Assembly: GCF_025231485.1 (NCBI RefSeq)
Contig: NZ_CP104003.1
Span: 930,001 to 994,000 of the forward strand
From: Salinirubellus salinus
Lineage (GTDB): Archaea > Halobacteriota > Halobacteria > Halobacteriales > Haloarculaceae
DNA length: 64,000 nt
Reading direction: 5' to 3'
Made by a program: the position numbers and the translations under genes. Under the pieces are notes generated by a model. That model was not told where the DNA came from. It made no database searches and saw only the letters and a program-made list of their open reading frames with translations. Positions within the stretch are counted from its first letter, which is position 1. Every line of letters starts with the position of its first letter. This document shows positions 24,730 to 35,603 of the stretch, piece after piece.

Positions 24730-25986
24730 TCACGAGCCCGAACGGTCGACTCGGCCCCCGTCCGCCATCCGACGCTTCCCGCGGGGGAACCACGCGAGGT
24801 CGTGGTCGGCGGCGAGGCGGACGTGGACGGGCGAGTCGAGCGGCACCTCGTCGGCGTGGTTGTGCATCACGCCAATGGTGTCGCCCGAGTCCAGTTCGAC
24901 GCGGTAGAGGACGGTCGGGCCGAGGTAGCGTCGGTGGACGACGGTCCCGTTCGGCTCGCCCTCACCCTCCCGGCTGCAGGCCACGTCGTCGGGCCGGACG
25001 AGGACGTCGATGTCCGAGCCGTCGTACTCCGCGGTCAGCCCGTGTACCCGGTCGAGCGAGACCGTCCCGAGCCCCGTCCGCACCAGGCCTCCCTCCACCG
25101 TGCCCGCGAGGAACGAGGCGTGTCCGAGGAAGGAGGCGACGAACCGCGACTCCGGCTGCTGGAACACCTGCTCGGGGCGTCCCACCTGTTCCAGTCGGCC
25201 GTCGTACATCACGGCCACGCGGTCGGAGATGCTCATCGCCTCCTCCTGGTCATGGGTGACGGAGACGGCGGTGACGCCGGCCTCCTTCAGGATACGCCTG
25301 ACCTCCTCGCGCATCTCGACCCGGAGGTCGACGTCCAGGTTCGAGAACGGCTCGTCGAGCAGGAGGAGGTCGGGTTCGGGCGCCAGCGACCGGGCGAGTG
25401 CCACCCGCTGCTGTTGGCCCCCGCTCAGTTCGTCGGGGTACTTCTCGCCGTGTTCGGTCAGCCCGACGAGTTCGAGCAGGTCCTCGACGCGCTGGTCACG
25501 CTCCGGGTGGTCCTCGATACCGAACGCGACGTTCTCTCGCGCGGTGAGGTGCGGGAACAGCGCGAACTCCTGGAAGACGACACCGACGTCACGCTCCTCG
25601 GCCGGGGCGAACCGGCTCCCGTCCGCGACCACCTCGTCCTGCAGGCTGATGGTCCCCTCGGATGGCTCCTCGAGACCGGCGACGAGCCGGAGTGTCGTCG
25701 TCTTCCCACAGCCCGAGGGACCGAGCAGGGTGAGCAGCTCACCCTCGCGTACCGAGAGCGACAGATCGTCGATGACCGTCGTCCCGCCGTAGCGTTTGGT
25801 CACCGCGTTGAGTTCGAGGACCGTGTCGGCGTCCGGGTCACGCTGGGGGCGGCCGTACCGGAGCTGGTCGGCCACCCCGTCACGTTCGGCCTCGCGTTCG
25901 AGTGTCTCACTGCCCGCGCGCCGGTCACGCCGGTCACTCCCGCTCGACTGGACCGAGGGCTCGCTCTGTTCGCCCTCGCTACTCAT
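24730..25986 (-). CDS. ABC transporter ATP-binding protein (Fe(III)/spermidine-type, FbpC/PotA-like)
   Basis: A 418-residue ATPase. After a roughly 55-residue charged extension come Walker A (GPSGCGKTTTLRLV), the Q-loop (VVFQEFALFPHLT), the signature LSGGQQQRVALARSL, Walker B (LLLLDEPFSNLD) and the H-loop (VSVTHDQEEAMSI). A C-terminal TOBE/OB regulatory domain follows (DIDVLVRPDDVACS to VPLDSPVHVRLAADHDLAWF). I start at ATG 25984-25986, overlapping the permease stop (ATGAGTAG). It is the last gene of the binding protein-permease-ATPase operon and powers uptake at the cytoplasmic membrane. The long N-terminal extension is unusual. Confidence 0.92.
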   Translation of the reverse strand: MSSEGEQSEPSVQSSGSDRRDRRAGSETLEREAERDGVADQLRYGRPQRDPDADTVLELNAVTKRYGGTTVIDDLSLSVREGELLTLLGPSGCGKTTTLRLVAGLEEPSEGTISLQDEVVADGSRFAPAEERDVGVVFQEFALFPHLTARENVAFGIEDHPERDQRVEDLLELVGLTEHGEKYPDELSGGQQQRVALARSLAPEPDLLLLDEPFSNLDVDLRVEMREEVRRILKEAGVTAVSVTHDQEEAMSISDRVAVMYDGRLEQVGRPEQVFQQPESRFVASFLGHASFLAGTVEGGLVRTGLGTVSLDRVHGLTAEYDGSDIDVLVRPDDVACSREGEGEPNGTVVHRRYLGPTVLYRVELDSGDTIGVMHNHADEVPLDSPVHVRLAADHDLAWFPRGKRRMADGGRVDRSGS

Positions 25987-27604
25987 CCTGGTCACCTCCG
26001 CCGAGTTCGTACTTCTCTGTGGCGAGGATGACGAGCATCGACAGCGCGGAGACGAACAGCAGGACGAACGCGGGGAAGGCGGCCTGTCCGTAGTAGCCCG
26101 ACTGCTGGACCGACCAGATGTAGGTGACGAGCGTCTTGAACTCCGGCGGGCGAAGGAGGAGCGTCGCCGGGAGTTCCTTCATCGTCGTGAGGAAGACGAG
26201 TGCCGCCCCGCCGAGGACGCCGGGGAGGACGAGCGGGAAGGTGACCCGTCGGAACGCCTCGCGCGGCGTGTGCCCGAGGGTGCGTGCGGCCTCCGGCAGC
26301 GTGTTCGAGACGCCGAGGAACGCCGCGCGCGACGACCCGAGCGCCTGAGGGAGGAATCGAACCACGTAGGCGAATATCAGCAGGGGCAGGAGTATGAGTC
26401 CTTCGCGATACAGGTTGCCACCGTAGCGCGCCCCGAAGAACACGAGTGCGAGTCCCATCACCACGCCGGGGACGGCGTAGCCGACGTAGGACGCACGTTC
26501 GAGCAACCAGGGCAGCGGGTGGTCGCTCCGCGTCGAGAGGTAGGCGATGGGGAGGGCGGCGAGCGCGCAGACCAGCGCCGCGGCCGCCGCGACGGCGACC
26601 GAGTTCAGCGCGTAGGTCGGCTGGAACGCGAGCGAGGGGGTCGCGCTGCCGCGGACGAGCCAGAGTGCGAGGATACCGAGCGGGACGACGAGGGCGAGCG
26701 ACGCCACCGCCAGACAGGCGGCGACCGCGGGCCACCGCCAGCGACCCAGTCGGACCGTCGTGCCACGGCCGGTCCGGTCGGACTCGACGCCGCTCCCACG
26801 GACCCGCGACTCGACGGCGAGGATGACGAACGTCACGACGACCAGCTGCAGCGAGAGCAGGGAGGCGAGGTCACGCCCGCCACCGAGCACGTCGTTGTAC
26901 TCGACGAAGATGACCCGCGTGAACGCGTCGAACCGCATGATGGCAGGCGTCCCGAAGTCGGAGAGGGTGTAGAGCGCGACCAGCAACGCCCCGGCCGCCA
27001 CCGCGGGCCTGATCTGTGGGACGGTGACCCGTTTGAACGCCTGCCACTTCGTGTGTCTCAGGGTCCGGGCCGCGTCCACGAGCCGCGTGTCCATCGACTG
27101 GAGGCTCGCCCGCGTGGTGATGTAGACGTACGGGTACGTGTAGAGGGTCAGGACGAGCACGGTCCCGCCGAGGCCGTAGATGGAGGGGAGTTGCTCGACG
27201 CCGAACGGGGCGAGTAGGTCCTGGAGCTGCCCACGGGGGCCGAACGCCGAGACGAACGCGAACGCGCCGATGTAACTGGGGACGACGAGCGGCATCGCCA
27301 GCAGGACGGTGAACGCCCGCCGTGCCGGGAGGTCGGTCCGGACCGTCAGGTACGCGGTGGGGACACCGAGGAGGATGGAGGCGGTGGTGACCCCCACGAC
27401 CAGCAGGGCGCTGTTGAGGAACACCTGGACGGTGGTGGGACGGGTGAGCAGCCGGAGCCAGTCCGAGGCGTCGAGCGCGCTGGCGAGGACCCAGAGCAGT
27501 GGCGAGAGCACGACCGCCGCGATGGCCGCCGAGAGGAGCGTCAGCCCGACCGGTAGCTCCTCGTCGCCCCCTCGCAGCGCGGCGAGTCGGCTCCGGGTCG
27601 ACAT
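25979..27604 (-). CDS. Fused ABC permease for ferric iron (FbpB/ThiP-like, two permease modules)
   Basis: A 541-residue membrane protein with about twelve helices in two homologous halves. Each half has the EAA-type coupling loop: ARTLRHTKWQAFKRVTVPQI (first) and EAARTLGHTPREAFRRVTFP (second). This duplicated single-chain architecture is typical of iron(III) and thiamine ABC permeases. Start ATG 27602-27604 (MSTRSRLAAL), one base after the stop of the binding-protein gene; the end overlaps the ATPase start. It forms the transmembrane channel of the same transporter. Confidence 0.92.
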   Translation of the reverse strand: MSTRSRLAALRGGDEELPVGLTLLSAAIAAVVLSPLLWVLASALDASDWLRLLTRPTTVQVFLNSALLVVGVTTASILLGVPTAYLTVRTDLPARRAFTVLLAMPLVVPSYIGAFAFVSAFGPRGQLQDLLAPFGVEQLPSIYGLGGTVLVLTLYTYPYVYITTRASLQSMDTRLVDAARTLRHTKWQAFKRVTVPQIRPAVAAGALLVALYTLSDFGTPAIMRFDAFTRVIFVEYNDVLGGGRDLASLLSLQLVVVTFVILAVESRVRGSGVESDRTGRGTTVRLGRWRWPAVAACLAVASLALVVPLGILALWLVRGSATPSLAFQPTYALNSVAVAAAAALVCALAALPIAYLSTRSDHPLPWLLERASYVGYAVPGVVMGLALVFFGARYGGNLYREGLILLPLLIFAYVVRFLPQALGSSRAAFLGVSNTLPEAARTLGHTPREAFRRVTFPLVLPGVLGGAALVFLTTMKELPATLLLRPPEFKTLVTYIWSVQQSGYYGQAAFPAFVLLFVSALSMLVILATEKYELGGGDQDE

Positions 27605-27605
27605 C

Positions 27606-28781
27606 CTACACCGAGATACCGACGTCGCGGAGCAGTTCGATGGTCGGTCCGAGGTCGGCGAGTTGTGAGAGGTCGAGGTCGCTCGGCGGGTTCAGTTCGT
27701 CGATGGTCGGCAGGTCGCCGACCGGTTCGACCCCCGGGATGAGGGGGTACTCGAACGTCGTCGTGGCGAAGTACTCCTGCGCCTCGGCCGAGAGCAGGTG
27801 TCGGACGAAGTTCGCCGCCATGTCCGTGTCGTCGGCCGTGTCGACGACTGCCGCGCCAGCCACGTTGAAGATGGCACCGGCGTCGTTCTCCGTGAACGCC
27901 GTGGCCAGCGGGGCGTTCGGCCGCCCGTCGAGCACGCGCTGGATGTAGTAGTGGTTCGTGAACCCGGCGGAGATCTCGCCGTCGGCGATGGCCTGCGAGA
28001 TGGCGAACTCGTCGCTGTACGACTGCACCCCGAGGTCGAGCATCCCCTGGAGCCAGTCACGGGTCGCCGATTCGCCGTTCAGCACGCGCATCGCGGTGAC
28101 GAACGCCTGGAACGACCCGTAGGAGGGCGCCCACCCCAGCTCGTTCTGGAACTGCGACTGCTCGGGGAAGGCGAAGATGTCGTCGGGGATGTCCGACTCG
28201 GAGAACGTCTCGGTGTTGTACGGGACCGTCCGGGCGCGGCCGGAGGTGCCCACCCAGCGACCCTGCGGGTCCTCGAACTCGTCGCGGACCAGGTCGAGGA
28301 CCTCGTCCGGGAGCGTGGTCGCTCGGCCCTGCCCGGCGAGGGCACCCAGCGCGCCCGCGTTGACCGAGTAGAACACGTCGGCGGGGGAGTTGTTCCCCTC
28401 CGTGAGGATCTGGTTCACGAGGTCCGTCGAGCCGTCGTAGCGGACCCGCAGGGTCAGGTCCGGGTAGAGGTCCTCGATGTACGAGACGAGCGAGCCGACG
28501 AGCGCCTCGCCGCGGCCGGAGTAGACGTCGATGGTGCCAGAGAGGTCGGGCATGTCCGCCATCGGCGTACCGCCCGGGGCGCCACGGCCCTCGCGGCCGG
28601 AGCCGATCTGTCCCGGTCCGGGCTCGTCCGGGGTGTCCGAGTCGCCCTCCGTCGGCGTCGAGTCCTCGCCCGGCGTCGGCGTGTTCGAGCCCGTGCTACA
28701 GCCCGCCAGCGCCGAGATGCCGGCAACGCCGGAGAGCGCGAGCACCCGGCGACGGGTTGTCGGCTTCACGTCCTCGTTCAT
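27606..28781 (-). CDS. Extracellular iron-binding lipoprotein of ABC transporter
   Basis: A 391-residue substrate-binding protein. The N-terminus is a Tat lipoprotein signal (TTRRRVLALSG, lipobox ISALAGC), followed by a Thr/Pro/Asp-rich linker. The mature part is a type 2 periplasmic-binding fold of the Fe(III) family (GTIDVYSGRGEALVGSLVSY, DVFYSVNAGALGALAGQGRA, VPYNTETF, FTNHYYIQRVL), with the Tyr pairs such proteins use for ferric ion. I start at ATG 28779-28781, since longer readings run through the iron-box promoter. It is first in its three-gene operon, 7 nt after a perfect TTTAGG-N4-CCTAAA palindrome, so expression is expected to rise when iron is scarce. Confidence 0.9.
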   Translation of the reverse strand: MNEDVKPTTRRRVLALSGVAGISALAGCSTGSNTPTPGEDSTPTEGDSDTPDEPGPGQIGSGREGRGAPGGTPMADMPDLSGTIDVYSGRGEALVGSLVSYIEDLYPDLTLRVRYDGSTDLVNQILTEGNNSPADVFYSVNAGALGALAGQGRATTLPDEVLDLVRDEFEDPQGRWVGTSGRARTVPYNTETFSESDIPDDIFAFPEQSQFQNELGWAPSYGSFQAFVTAMRVLNGESATRDWLQGMLDLGVQSYSDEFAISQAIADGEISAGFTNHYYIQRVLDGRPNAPLATAFTENDAGAIFNVAGAAVVDTADDTDMAANFVRHLLSAEAQEYFATTTFEYPLIPGVEPVGDLPTIDELNPPSDLDLSQLADLGPTIELLRDVGISV

Positions 28782-28787
28782 GTTCGA

Positions 28788-28803
28788 TTTAGGCTCTCCT
28801 AAA
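28788..28803 (-). promoter_or_regulatory. Iron-box operator (DtxR/IdeR-type) before the Fe ABC operon
   Basis: tttaggctctcctaaa is a perfect 6-4-6 inverted repeat 7 nt from the start codon of the iron-binding protein. TTAGG-N4-CCTAA palindromes are recognised by the DtxR-family iron regulators (Idr/SirR) of haloarchaea. Occupancy here would block initiation. Confidence 0.75.
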
Positions 28804-28884
28804 TCACTTGAACCTAGCGGTCGGCCGCCGGTACGCGACTCGTCGTCACGCGCCGTCCCGTCCGGGCGCTCGTGGTCGGGCGCC

Positions 28885-30054
28885 TCAGTCATCGTCGGCC
28901 CTCGCCGTCGCAGGGGTCGCACGCGGTGCGTCGAGCGCCGCGAGACAGTCCAGCCAGTCGCGCATGTGCTCGCCGACGAAGTTGAGGAACCCGCCGTTGT
29001 TCCACTCGTCGAACTCGCCGTCGGCCAGCGCGTCGGCCATCGCCGCGAACGCCTCGCGGTAGGAGTCGGCCCCGTCGCCCACCTCGTCGACGACCTTCCA
29101 GACGTGCTCGTTGAGTTCGAGCGCCGGCACCTCGTTGTTCAGGTCGTCGAACGTCGAGCGGGGCGCCTTGTTGTGCTCGCAGAGCGGCGTCCCCGTGAGG
29201 ATCTGGTCGCCGAGCAGGTCGGCAGCGCGTTTGAGGAAGACACCCGACCAGATGTCGTCGAAGCGGCCCACGTCCCACTCGTTGTCGTCCATCGGCAACT
29301 GGTAGAACGCCGGGACCACCTCGCGGCGGAACGCGAGGTTCATCGAACAGACCGTGAGGTACTGGCCCGGTTCGGCGACGAAGTCCTCGTCGAAGTCCGC
29401 GCGGGTCGTCCGGGTGGCGGCCTGTCCGCGCAGGTCGCCGTCCATCAGGATGCGGACCGCGTCGAGGTCCGGGACGTTCGTCCAGAGGCCCTGCGAGGCG
29501 ACTACGTCGCCCGCGGCGAGCGTCGTGGTGCCGATCTCCACCGTCTCGTCCATCGCGGCGTACGGATAGCCACGGGGGTAGAGGCCGTGCTCCTCGAAGT
29601 TCTCGAAGAGGACGTTGACCCAGTTCTCGTCGGAGCGCACAGCAGTCACCTCGCCCGAACGGTCGAGGTTCGTGTAGTGCCCCCCGAAGAAGTCCGTGTC
29701 GTGCGGGAGGGTGTCGTCGTCGATGAAGAAGCCGTAGTCGAACTGCTCGTTGGCCCAGAGGTAGAGGAGGCCGAAGCTCGTCTCGGCGTGGCTCGCCGCC
29801 GGGATCACGTGGTCGTACTCGTCGACGTCCTGTTCGCGGTACCAGTCGGCCCGGTCGCTCGCGTCGAAGACCCGGCCGGCCACGTCGAGGTCGGCGAGCA
29901 TCTCGCGCATCCGCTCGGTGTCACAGAAGTCCTCTGTCACGAGACAGAAGAAGAGGCGGTCGGCGTGTCCGTGTTCGCGGGCGTTGGCGACGTACTCGCG
30001 GACGCACTCGTACTCTCGGATGGTCGGGACCACCACGCAGGTGTCCGGTTGCAT
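28885..30054 (-). CDS. Reversibly glycosylated polypeptide / UDP-arabinopyranose mutase-like protein
   Basis: A 389-residue soluble protein. Motifs include TCVVVPTIREYECVREYV (nucleotide-sugar binding start), FDYGFFIDDDTLPHDTDFFG (the DDD metal site), AVRILMDGDLRGQAATRTTR and CSMNLAFRREVVPAFYQLPM. This is the RGP family (GT75 in plants: UDP-Ara pyranose/furanose mutase); archaeal roles are not settled. Start ATG at 30052-30054. Two identical iron-box palindromes lie 13 and 42 nt upstream. It is transcribed toward the Fe ABC operon, whose own iron box is in the 103-nt gap between them. Its link with iron is therefore regulatory; a part in a surface glycan or siderophore-like glycoconjugate is speculative. 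Confidence 0.82.
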   Translation of the reverse strand: MQPDTCVVVPTIREYECVREYVANAREHGHADRLFFCLVTEDFCDTERMREMLADLDVAGRVFDASDRADWYREQDVDEYDHVIPAASHAETSFGLLYLWANEQFDYGFFIDDDTLPHDTDFFGGHYTNLDRSGEVTAVRSDENWVNVLFENFEEHGLYPRGYPYAAMDETVEIGTTTLAAGDVVASQGLWTNVPDLDAVRILMDGDLRGQAATRTTRADFDEDFVAEPGQYLTVCSMNLAFRREVVPAFYQLPMDDNEWDVGRFDDIWSGVFLKRAADLLGDQILTGTPLCEHNKAPRSTFDDLNNEVPALELNEHVWKVVDEVGDGADSYREAFAAMADALADGEFDEWNNGGFLNFVGEHMRDWLDCLAALDAPRATPATARADDD

Positions 30055-30066
30055 TGGCTCCTAGTG

Positions 30067-30082
30067 TTTAGGCCGTCCTAAA
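30067..30082 (-). promoter_or_regulatory. Iron-box operator, proximal copy
   Basis: tttaggccgtcctaaa, a perfect TTTAGG-N4-CCTAAA palindrome 13 nt before the RGP-like start codon. Identical to the copy at 30096-30111. Confidence 0.75.
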
Positions 30083-30095
30083 GTAGTTGTCGAAG

Positions 30096-30111
30096 TTTAG
30101 GCCGTCCTAAA
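30096..30111 (-). promoter_or_regulatory. Iron-box operator, distal copy
   Basis: A second exact tttaggccgtcctaaa, 29 nt from the first start-to-start, close to three helical turns. Tandem copies suggest cooperative binding of a DtxR/IdeR-type repressor. Confidence 0.75.
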
Positions 30112-30385
30112 CAGCCGGAGGGAACTAGCGTTCGGGCGACACTTCCGCACCCGACGAACATTGTTATTAATATCCATACGTGCAGGTCTTTCGCACGTTC
30201 GTGCAGCACAGGGGGGCGTGAGGTGTCGTAACACCCACCTTCGGCACGAGTCCTTATATCGAACTCAGAAAATAAAAAATGTTTAAGGGGTGCGCTTATG
30301 GGCTTCAATGAACCGTTTTTTGACGACGGGTGCGCGCGACACGAGCGACGCACGACACCGGACGGTCGGACCCGTCGAGACCACC

Positions 30386-31129
30386 ATGAAACTGCAAGAC
30401 AAGACCTGTGTTGTGACGGGCGGTTCGAGAGGCATCGGACGCGCTATCGCCGAGGACCTCGGCGAAGAGGGCGCCAACGTCGTCGTCAACTACCGCTCCT
30501 CCGAGCGCGAGGCGTACGACGTCGCCGAAGCTATCGACGAGGGGCCGGGGAGTGCCGTCCCGGTCCAGGCCGACGTCTCGAACATGGACGAGGTCCGCGC
30601 GATGTACGACGTCGTCGACGACGTCTACGGCGGGGCCGACGTCCTCGTCAACAACGCGGGGATGACCCGTGACGGGAAGTTCGAGAGCATGACCCGCGAG
30701 GACTGGGAGCAGGTGATGGAGGTGAACCTCGGCGGGGTGTTCAACTGCACCAAGACGTTCTTCGACGACATCTGCGAGGCGGACGGCGGACGCCTCGTCA
30801 ACATCTCCTCCGTGGTGGGCCAGCAGGGCAACTACGGGCAGGCCAACTACGCGACGACGAAGTCCGGCCTGTTCGGGTTCACCCGCACCATCGCGCTGGA
30901 GATGGCGAGTTCCGGGTCGACGGCCAACTGCGTGGCGCCGGGGTTCGTCAAGACGGACATGCTGGAGACGGTGCCCGACCGGGTGAAGGAGAAGATCCTC
31001 GACCGCATCCCCCTGAGCCGCTTCGCGACGACGGACGACGTGGCCGGCATCGTCCGGTTCGTCGCCGGGCCGGACTCCTCGTACATGACCGGCCAGATCC
31101 TCGCCGTCAACGGGGGGATGGAGTGGTGA
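30386..31129 (+). CDS. phaB: Acetoacetyl-CoA/3-oxoacyl reductase (SDR family, PhaB/FabG-like)
   Basis: A 247-residue short-chain dehydrogenase. The cofactor motif is VVTGGSRGIGRAIA (TGxxxGIG), then DVLVNNAG. The catalytic set is Asn (EVNLGGVF), Ser (NISSVVGQQ) and Tyr-x-x-x-Lys (YATTKSG). The C-terminus is TGQILAVNGGMEW, as in PhaB/FabG. I start at ATG 30386 (MKLQDKTCVV); ATG 30308 in frame would add 26 residues without similarity to the family. It heads an operon with acyl-CoA carboxylase and beta-ketothiolase subunits, so reduction of 3-ketoacyl-CoA for polyhydroxyalkanoate supply is likelier than fatty acid synthesis, which haloarchaea largely lack. PHA synthase is not in the window. Confidence 0.85.
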   Translation: MKLQDKTCVVTGGSRGIGRAIAEDLGEEGANVVVNYRSSEREAYDVAEAIDEGPGSAVPVQADVSNMDEVRAMYDVVDDVYGGADVLVNNAGMTRDGKFESMTREDWEQVMEVNLGGVFNCTKTFFDDICEADGGRLVNISSVVGQQGNYGQANYATTKSGLFGFTRTIALEMASSGSTANCVAPGFVKTDMLETVPDRVKEKILDRIPLSRFATTDDVAGIVRFVAGPDSSYMTGQILAVNGGMEW

Positions 31130-31130
31130 G

Positions 31131-33157
<2,027 letters not shown>

Positions 33158-33199
33158 CGCGACCCGAACAGTTACCCACCGTCGATGTGAGGGGCCGCT

Positions 33200-34354
33200 A
33201 TGACCGACGTGGCAGTCATCGGTGCCTCGATGACGCAGTTCGGCAACCGCGAGGGCGAGTGGATACGAGACCTGCTCGCCGAGGCGGGACAGGCGTGTCT
33301 CGCCGACGCGACCGTCTCGCCCGACGACGTTGAACACCTCTACGTCTCGAACATGGCGAGCGGCGAGTTCGAGGGGCAGACGGGCGTGATGAACGCGCTC
33401 GCTCACGACATGGGCGTGCTCCCCGCGTACGCACAGCGGGTGGATCAGACCTCCGCCTCCGGCGGGGCGGGCATCTACGCCGCGTGGCAGTCCATCGCCA
33501 GCGGGGCGAGCGACCTGACGCTGCTCGTCGGCGGCGAGAAGATGACCCACAAGACGACCGGCGAGGCGACGGACGTCATCGCCTCCATCACCCACCCCGC
33601 CGAGTACAAACACGGGCTGACGCTCCCGTCGTTCGCGGGGCTGACCGCCCGACACTACCTCGAGAAGTTCGACGCCCCGCGCGAGGCGCTCGCTCGCGTG
33701 GCGGTGAAGAACCACGAGAACGGGACGCGCAACCCGCACGCCCAGTTCCGCAAGACGGTGGACATGGAGACGGTGCTGGACTCGCCGATGGTCGCAGACC
33801 CGCTGCGACTCTACGACTTCTGTCCCATCACCGACGGCTCGGCGGCGATGCTGTTCTGCCCCGAGGAGCTCGCCCGCGAGTACACGGACGAGTACGCCAC
33901 CGTCGCGGGCGTCGCGGGCGCGACCGACACCCACGTCGTCCACGAGCGTGCGGACCCGACGCACATGGGTGCCGTCGCGGAGTCCGGCCGCGAGGCGTTC
34001 GAGATGGCCGATGCCGACCCCGAGGACGTGGACGTGGCCGAACTCCACGACATGTTCACCATCCTCGAACTCCTGCAGATGGAGGCGCTTGGCTTCGCCG
34101 AACAGGGTGAGGCCTGGAAGCGCGTCGAGGCGGGCGAGACGGCGATAGACGGTGACCTCCCCATCAACACCTCCGGCGGCCTGAAGTCGAAGGGCCACCC
34201 TCTCGGCGCCAGCGGCGTCGCACAGGGGGTCGAGATATACGAGCAACTCGTCGGCGAGGCTGGCGACAGACAGGTCGACGCCGAACTCGGGCTCGCCTGC
34301 AACGTGGGTGGGTTCGGGAACTGTGTGACGACCACGCTCATGGAGGTGGCCTGA
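33200..34354 (+). CDS. Thiolase-family catalytic subunit of two-part beta-ketothiolase
   Basis: A 384-residue thiolase fold protein. The N-terminal half contains RVDQTSASGGAGIYAAWQSI, where classical thiolases have the Cys nucleophile but this subclass has Ser. The C-terminal half has the catalytic His (GGLKSKGHPLGASGVAQGVE) and Cys (GLACNVGGFGNCVTTTLM). The next gene (1 nt later) is an OB-fold DUF35 protein; the same thiolase-plus-OB-fold pairing forms PhaA and BktB in Haloferax mediterranei. With the reductase upstream it would condense acyl-CoAs to 3-ketoacyl-CoA for PHA. It could alternatively work in degradation of short acyl-CoAs. Confidence 0.88.
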   Translation: MTDVAVIGASMTQFGNREGEWIRDLLAEAGQACLADATVSPDDVEHLYVSNMASGEFEGQTGVMNALAHDMGVLPAYAQRVDQTSASGGAGIYAAWQSIASGASDLTLLVGGEKMTHKTTGEATDVIASITHPAEYKHGLTLPSFAGLTARHYLEKFDAPREALARVAVKNHENGTRNPHAQFRKTVDMETVLDSPMVADPLRLYDFCPITDGSAAMLFCPEELAREYTDEYATVAGVAGATDTHVVHERADPTHMGAVAESGREAFEMADADPEDVDVAELHDMFTILELLQMEALGFAEQGEAWKRVEAGETAIDGDLPINTSGGLKSKGHPLGASGVAQGVEIYEQLVGEAGDRQVDAELGLACNVGGFGNCVTTTLMEVA

Positions 34355-34355
34355 G

Positions 34356-34730
34356 ATGAGCGACGAGTCCAGCATGGACGCGGCGCGCTACGCCGACGGC
34401 TCGATCACCTACCCGGTCCACCCGGTCGGTCCGGACGGGAGCGAACCGGTCGAGATGGTCGACCTGAGCGCGTTCACCGCCGAGGTGGTGACGTGGACCA
34501 CGTCGCACGCCACGCCGCCCGGCGTCCGCCAGCCGAACACGCTCGCCATCGTCGAGTTCGACGTCGAGGGGACCCCGGTCCGGGCCATCGGTCAGACGAC
34601 CACCGACGAGGTCACGACGGGCGACACCGTCCAGCCGGTCTACGTCGAGGAACTCCGTGACCCCGCGGCAGGGATGAAGGAGCCCGAGAGCCAGGACTGG
34701 GACGGCTTCCGGTTCGAGCCGGTCGAGTAA
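34356..34730 (+). CDS. DUF35 OB-fold subunit of beta-ketothiolase
   Basis: A 124-residue protein starting MSDESSMDAARYADGSITYP, directly behind the thiolase. The OB-fold strand pattern of DUF35 is visible (VDLSAFTAEVVTWTTSHATP, LAIVEFDVEGTPVRAIGQ, TTGDTVQPVYVEEL). It has no Cys, so the rubredoxin-like zinc ribbon common in DUF35 proteins is absent. In the haloarchaeal beta-subunits (PhaA-beta, BktB-beta) the OB-fold protein is required for thiolase activity, probably by shaping the active site. Last gene of the five-gene operon. Confidence 0.85.
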   Translation: MSDESSMDAARYADGSITYPVHPVGPDGSEPVEMVDLSAFTAEVVTWTTSHATPPGVRQPNTLAIVEFDVEGTPVRAIGQTTTDEVTTGDTVQPVYVEELRDPAAGMKEPESQDWDGFRFEPVE

Positions 34731-34741
34731 CGGCCGGTCGA

Positions 34742-35506
34742 TCAGTCCTCGGAGTCGTCTTCGCCGGCTCCGTCGTCGCGCTCGGCCGACTCTCCACCCG
34801 GTCGCCACGCTGCCGAGCGCTCGCGTTCGTCGGCCACCGCCTCCCGTATCGACTCGAGTTCCGCGTCGACGTCGACTGCCGGGCCGTCGTCCGTGGTCGG
34901 CGGGTCGACGTCCTCGGCCTCCGGCGTCGGTTCGGACTCGGCGCGGACCGGAATCTCGTGGGCACCGTCGCGGTCGGCCCGGTCGGTGCGGCGGCGGTCG
35001 TGACGGTCCCGCCGGTCGGTCTCCGCCCGACGACGCGCGGCGCTCTCGTCCGGCGCCCCGGTCCGGAGGCGTGCGTCCACCTCGTCGCGGAGACTGCGGG
35101 CCTCGGCCAACAGGTCACGGGCCTCCCCCGCCGGGGGTTCGCCCTCGAGCGCGGTCGTCAACTCGGAGAGGGCGGCGTCGACCCGGTCGAGCGTGGCACG
35201 ACCGGCCGACTCCACGCGGCGGGCGGCGTCGCTCGTCGTCTCCCGGCGGGTCGAGTCGATTGGTCGGCCGTCGACGAGTCGGAGCGTCGCCCGGAGGAGT
35301 TCGAGCGCGCGGATGGACGCCTCGAGGACCGATATCAGCGTCGGGATGGTGTAGGACTCGGTGAACCGCAGCAGTTCCCGCGGGCCGGCCGGTGCGGGCG
35401 GTCCCCCGCGGTCCCGCTCGACCGTCACCTGCAGTTCGTCGAGGGTGTCGCGCAACTCCTCGACCAGCGTCGCGAGGTCCGGGTCCGAACGGTCTCGACT
35501 GCTCAT
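34742..35506 (-). CDS. Haloarchaeal protein of unknown function, helical with disordered C-terminus
   Basis: A 254-residue, very acidic and Arg-rich protein. Residues 8-150 are predicted helical (LATLVEELRDTLDELQVTVE, LLRFTESYTIPTLISVLEAS, IRALELLRATLRLVDG), likely coiled-coil. The last 100 residues are low-complexity (Asp/Arg/Glu-rich) and probably disordered. Part of the helical core, LRFTESYTIPTLISVLEA, looks like a haloarchaeal DUF family I cannot name with certainty. No enzyme motif. It converges with the ketothiolase operon and is divergent from the KaiC-like gene at 35604. Confidence 0.75.
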   Translation of the reverse strand: MSSRDRSDPDLATLVEELRDTLDELQVTVERDRGGPPAPAGPRELLRFTESYTIPTLISVLEASIRALELLRATLRLVDGRPIDSTRRETTSDAARRVESAGRATLDRVDAALSELTTALEGEPPAGEARDLLAEARSLRDEVDARLRTGAPDESAARRRAETDRRDRHDRRRTDRADRDGAHEIPVRAESEPTPEAEDVDPPTTDDGPAVDVDAELESIREAVADERERSAAWRPGGESAERDDGAGEDDSED

Positions 35507-35570
35507 GTGTCACCGTTGGTCACCCAAGGACTAAACGGTGGTCGGTCAGGGAACCGATGGCGCCCCACAA

Positions 35571-35577
35571 TATTTAA
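35571..35577 (+). promoter_or_regulatory. TATA box, leaderless promoter
   Basis: tatttaa lies 27 nt before ATG 35604 after an otherwise GC-rich gap, the spacing expected for a leaderless haloarchaeal transcript. Confidence 0.5.
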
Positions 35578-35603
35578 CCGCCGGCGCAGTACGAATCTAG
35601 TAG

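Larger units (their letters stand above)
30055..30385. other. Divergent promoter region between RGP-like gene and PHA-precursor operon
   Basis: 331 bases with no gene. The left third carries two iron boxes. An AT-rich patch at 30160-30172 (ttgttattaatat) can serve the RGP-like gene. On the right, cttatatc (30253-30260) and gtttaagg (30281-30288) are TATA-like elements for the plus-strand operon, giving an untranslated leader if the reductase starts at 30386. Confidence 0.55.
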
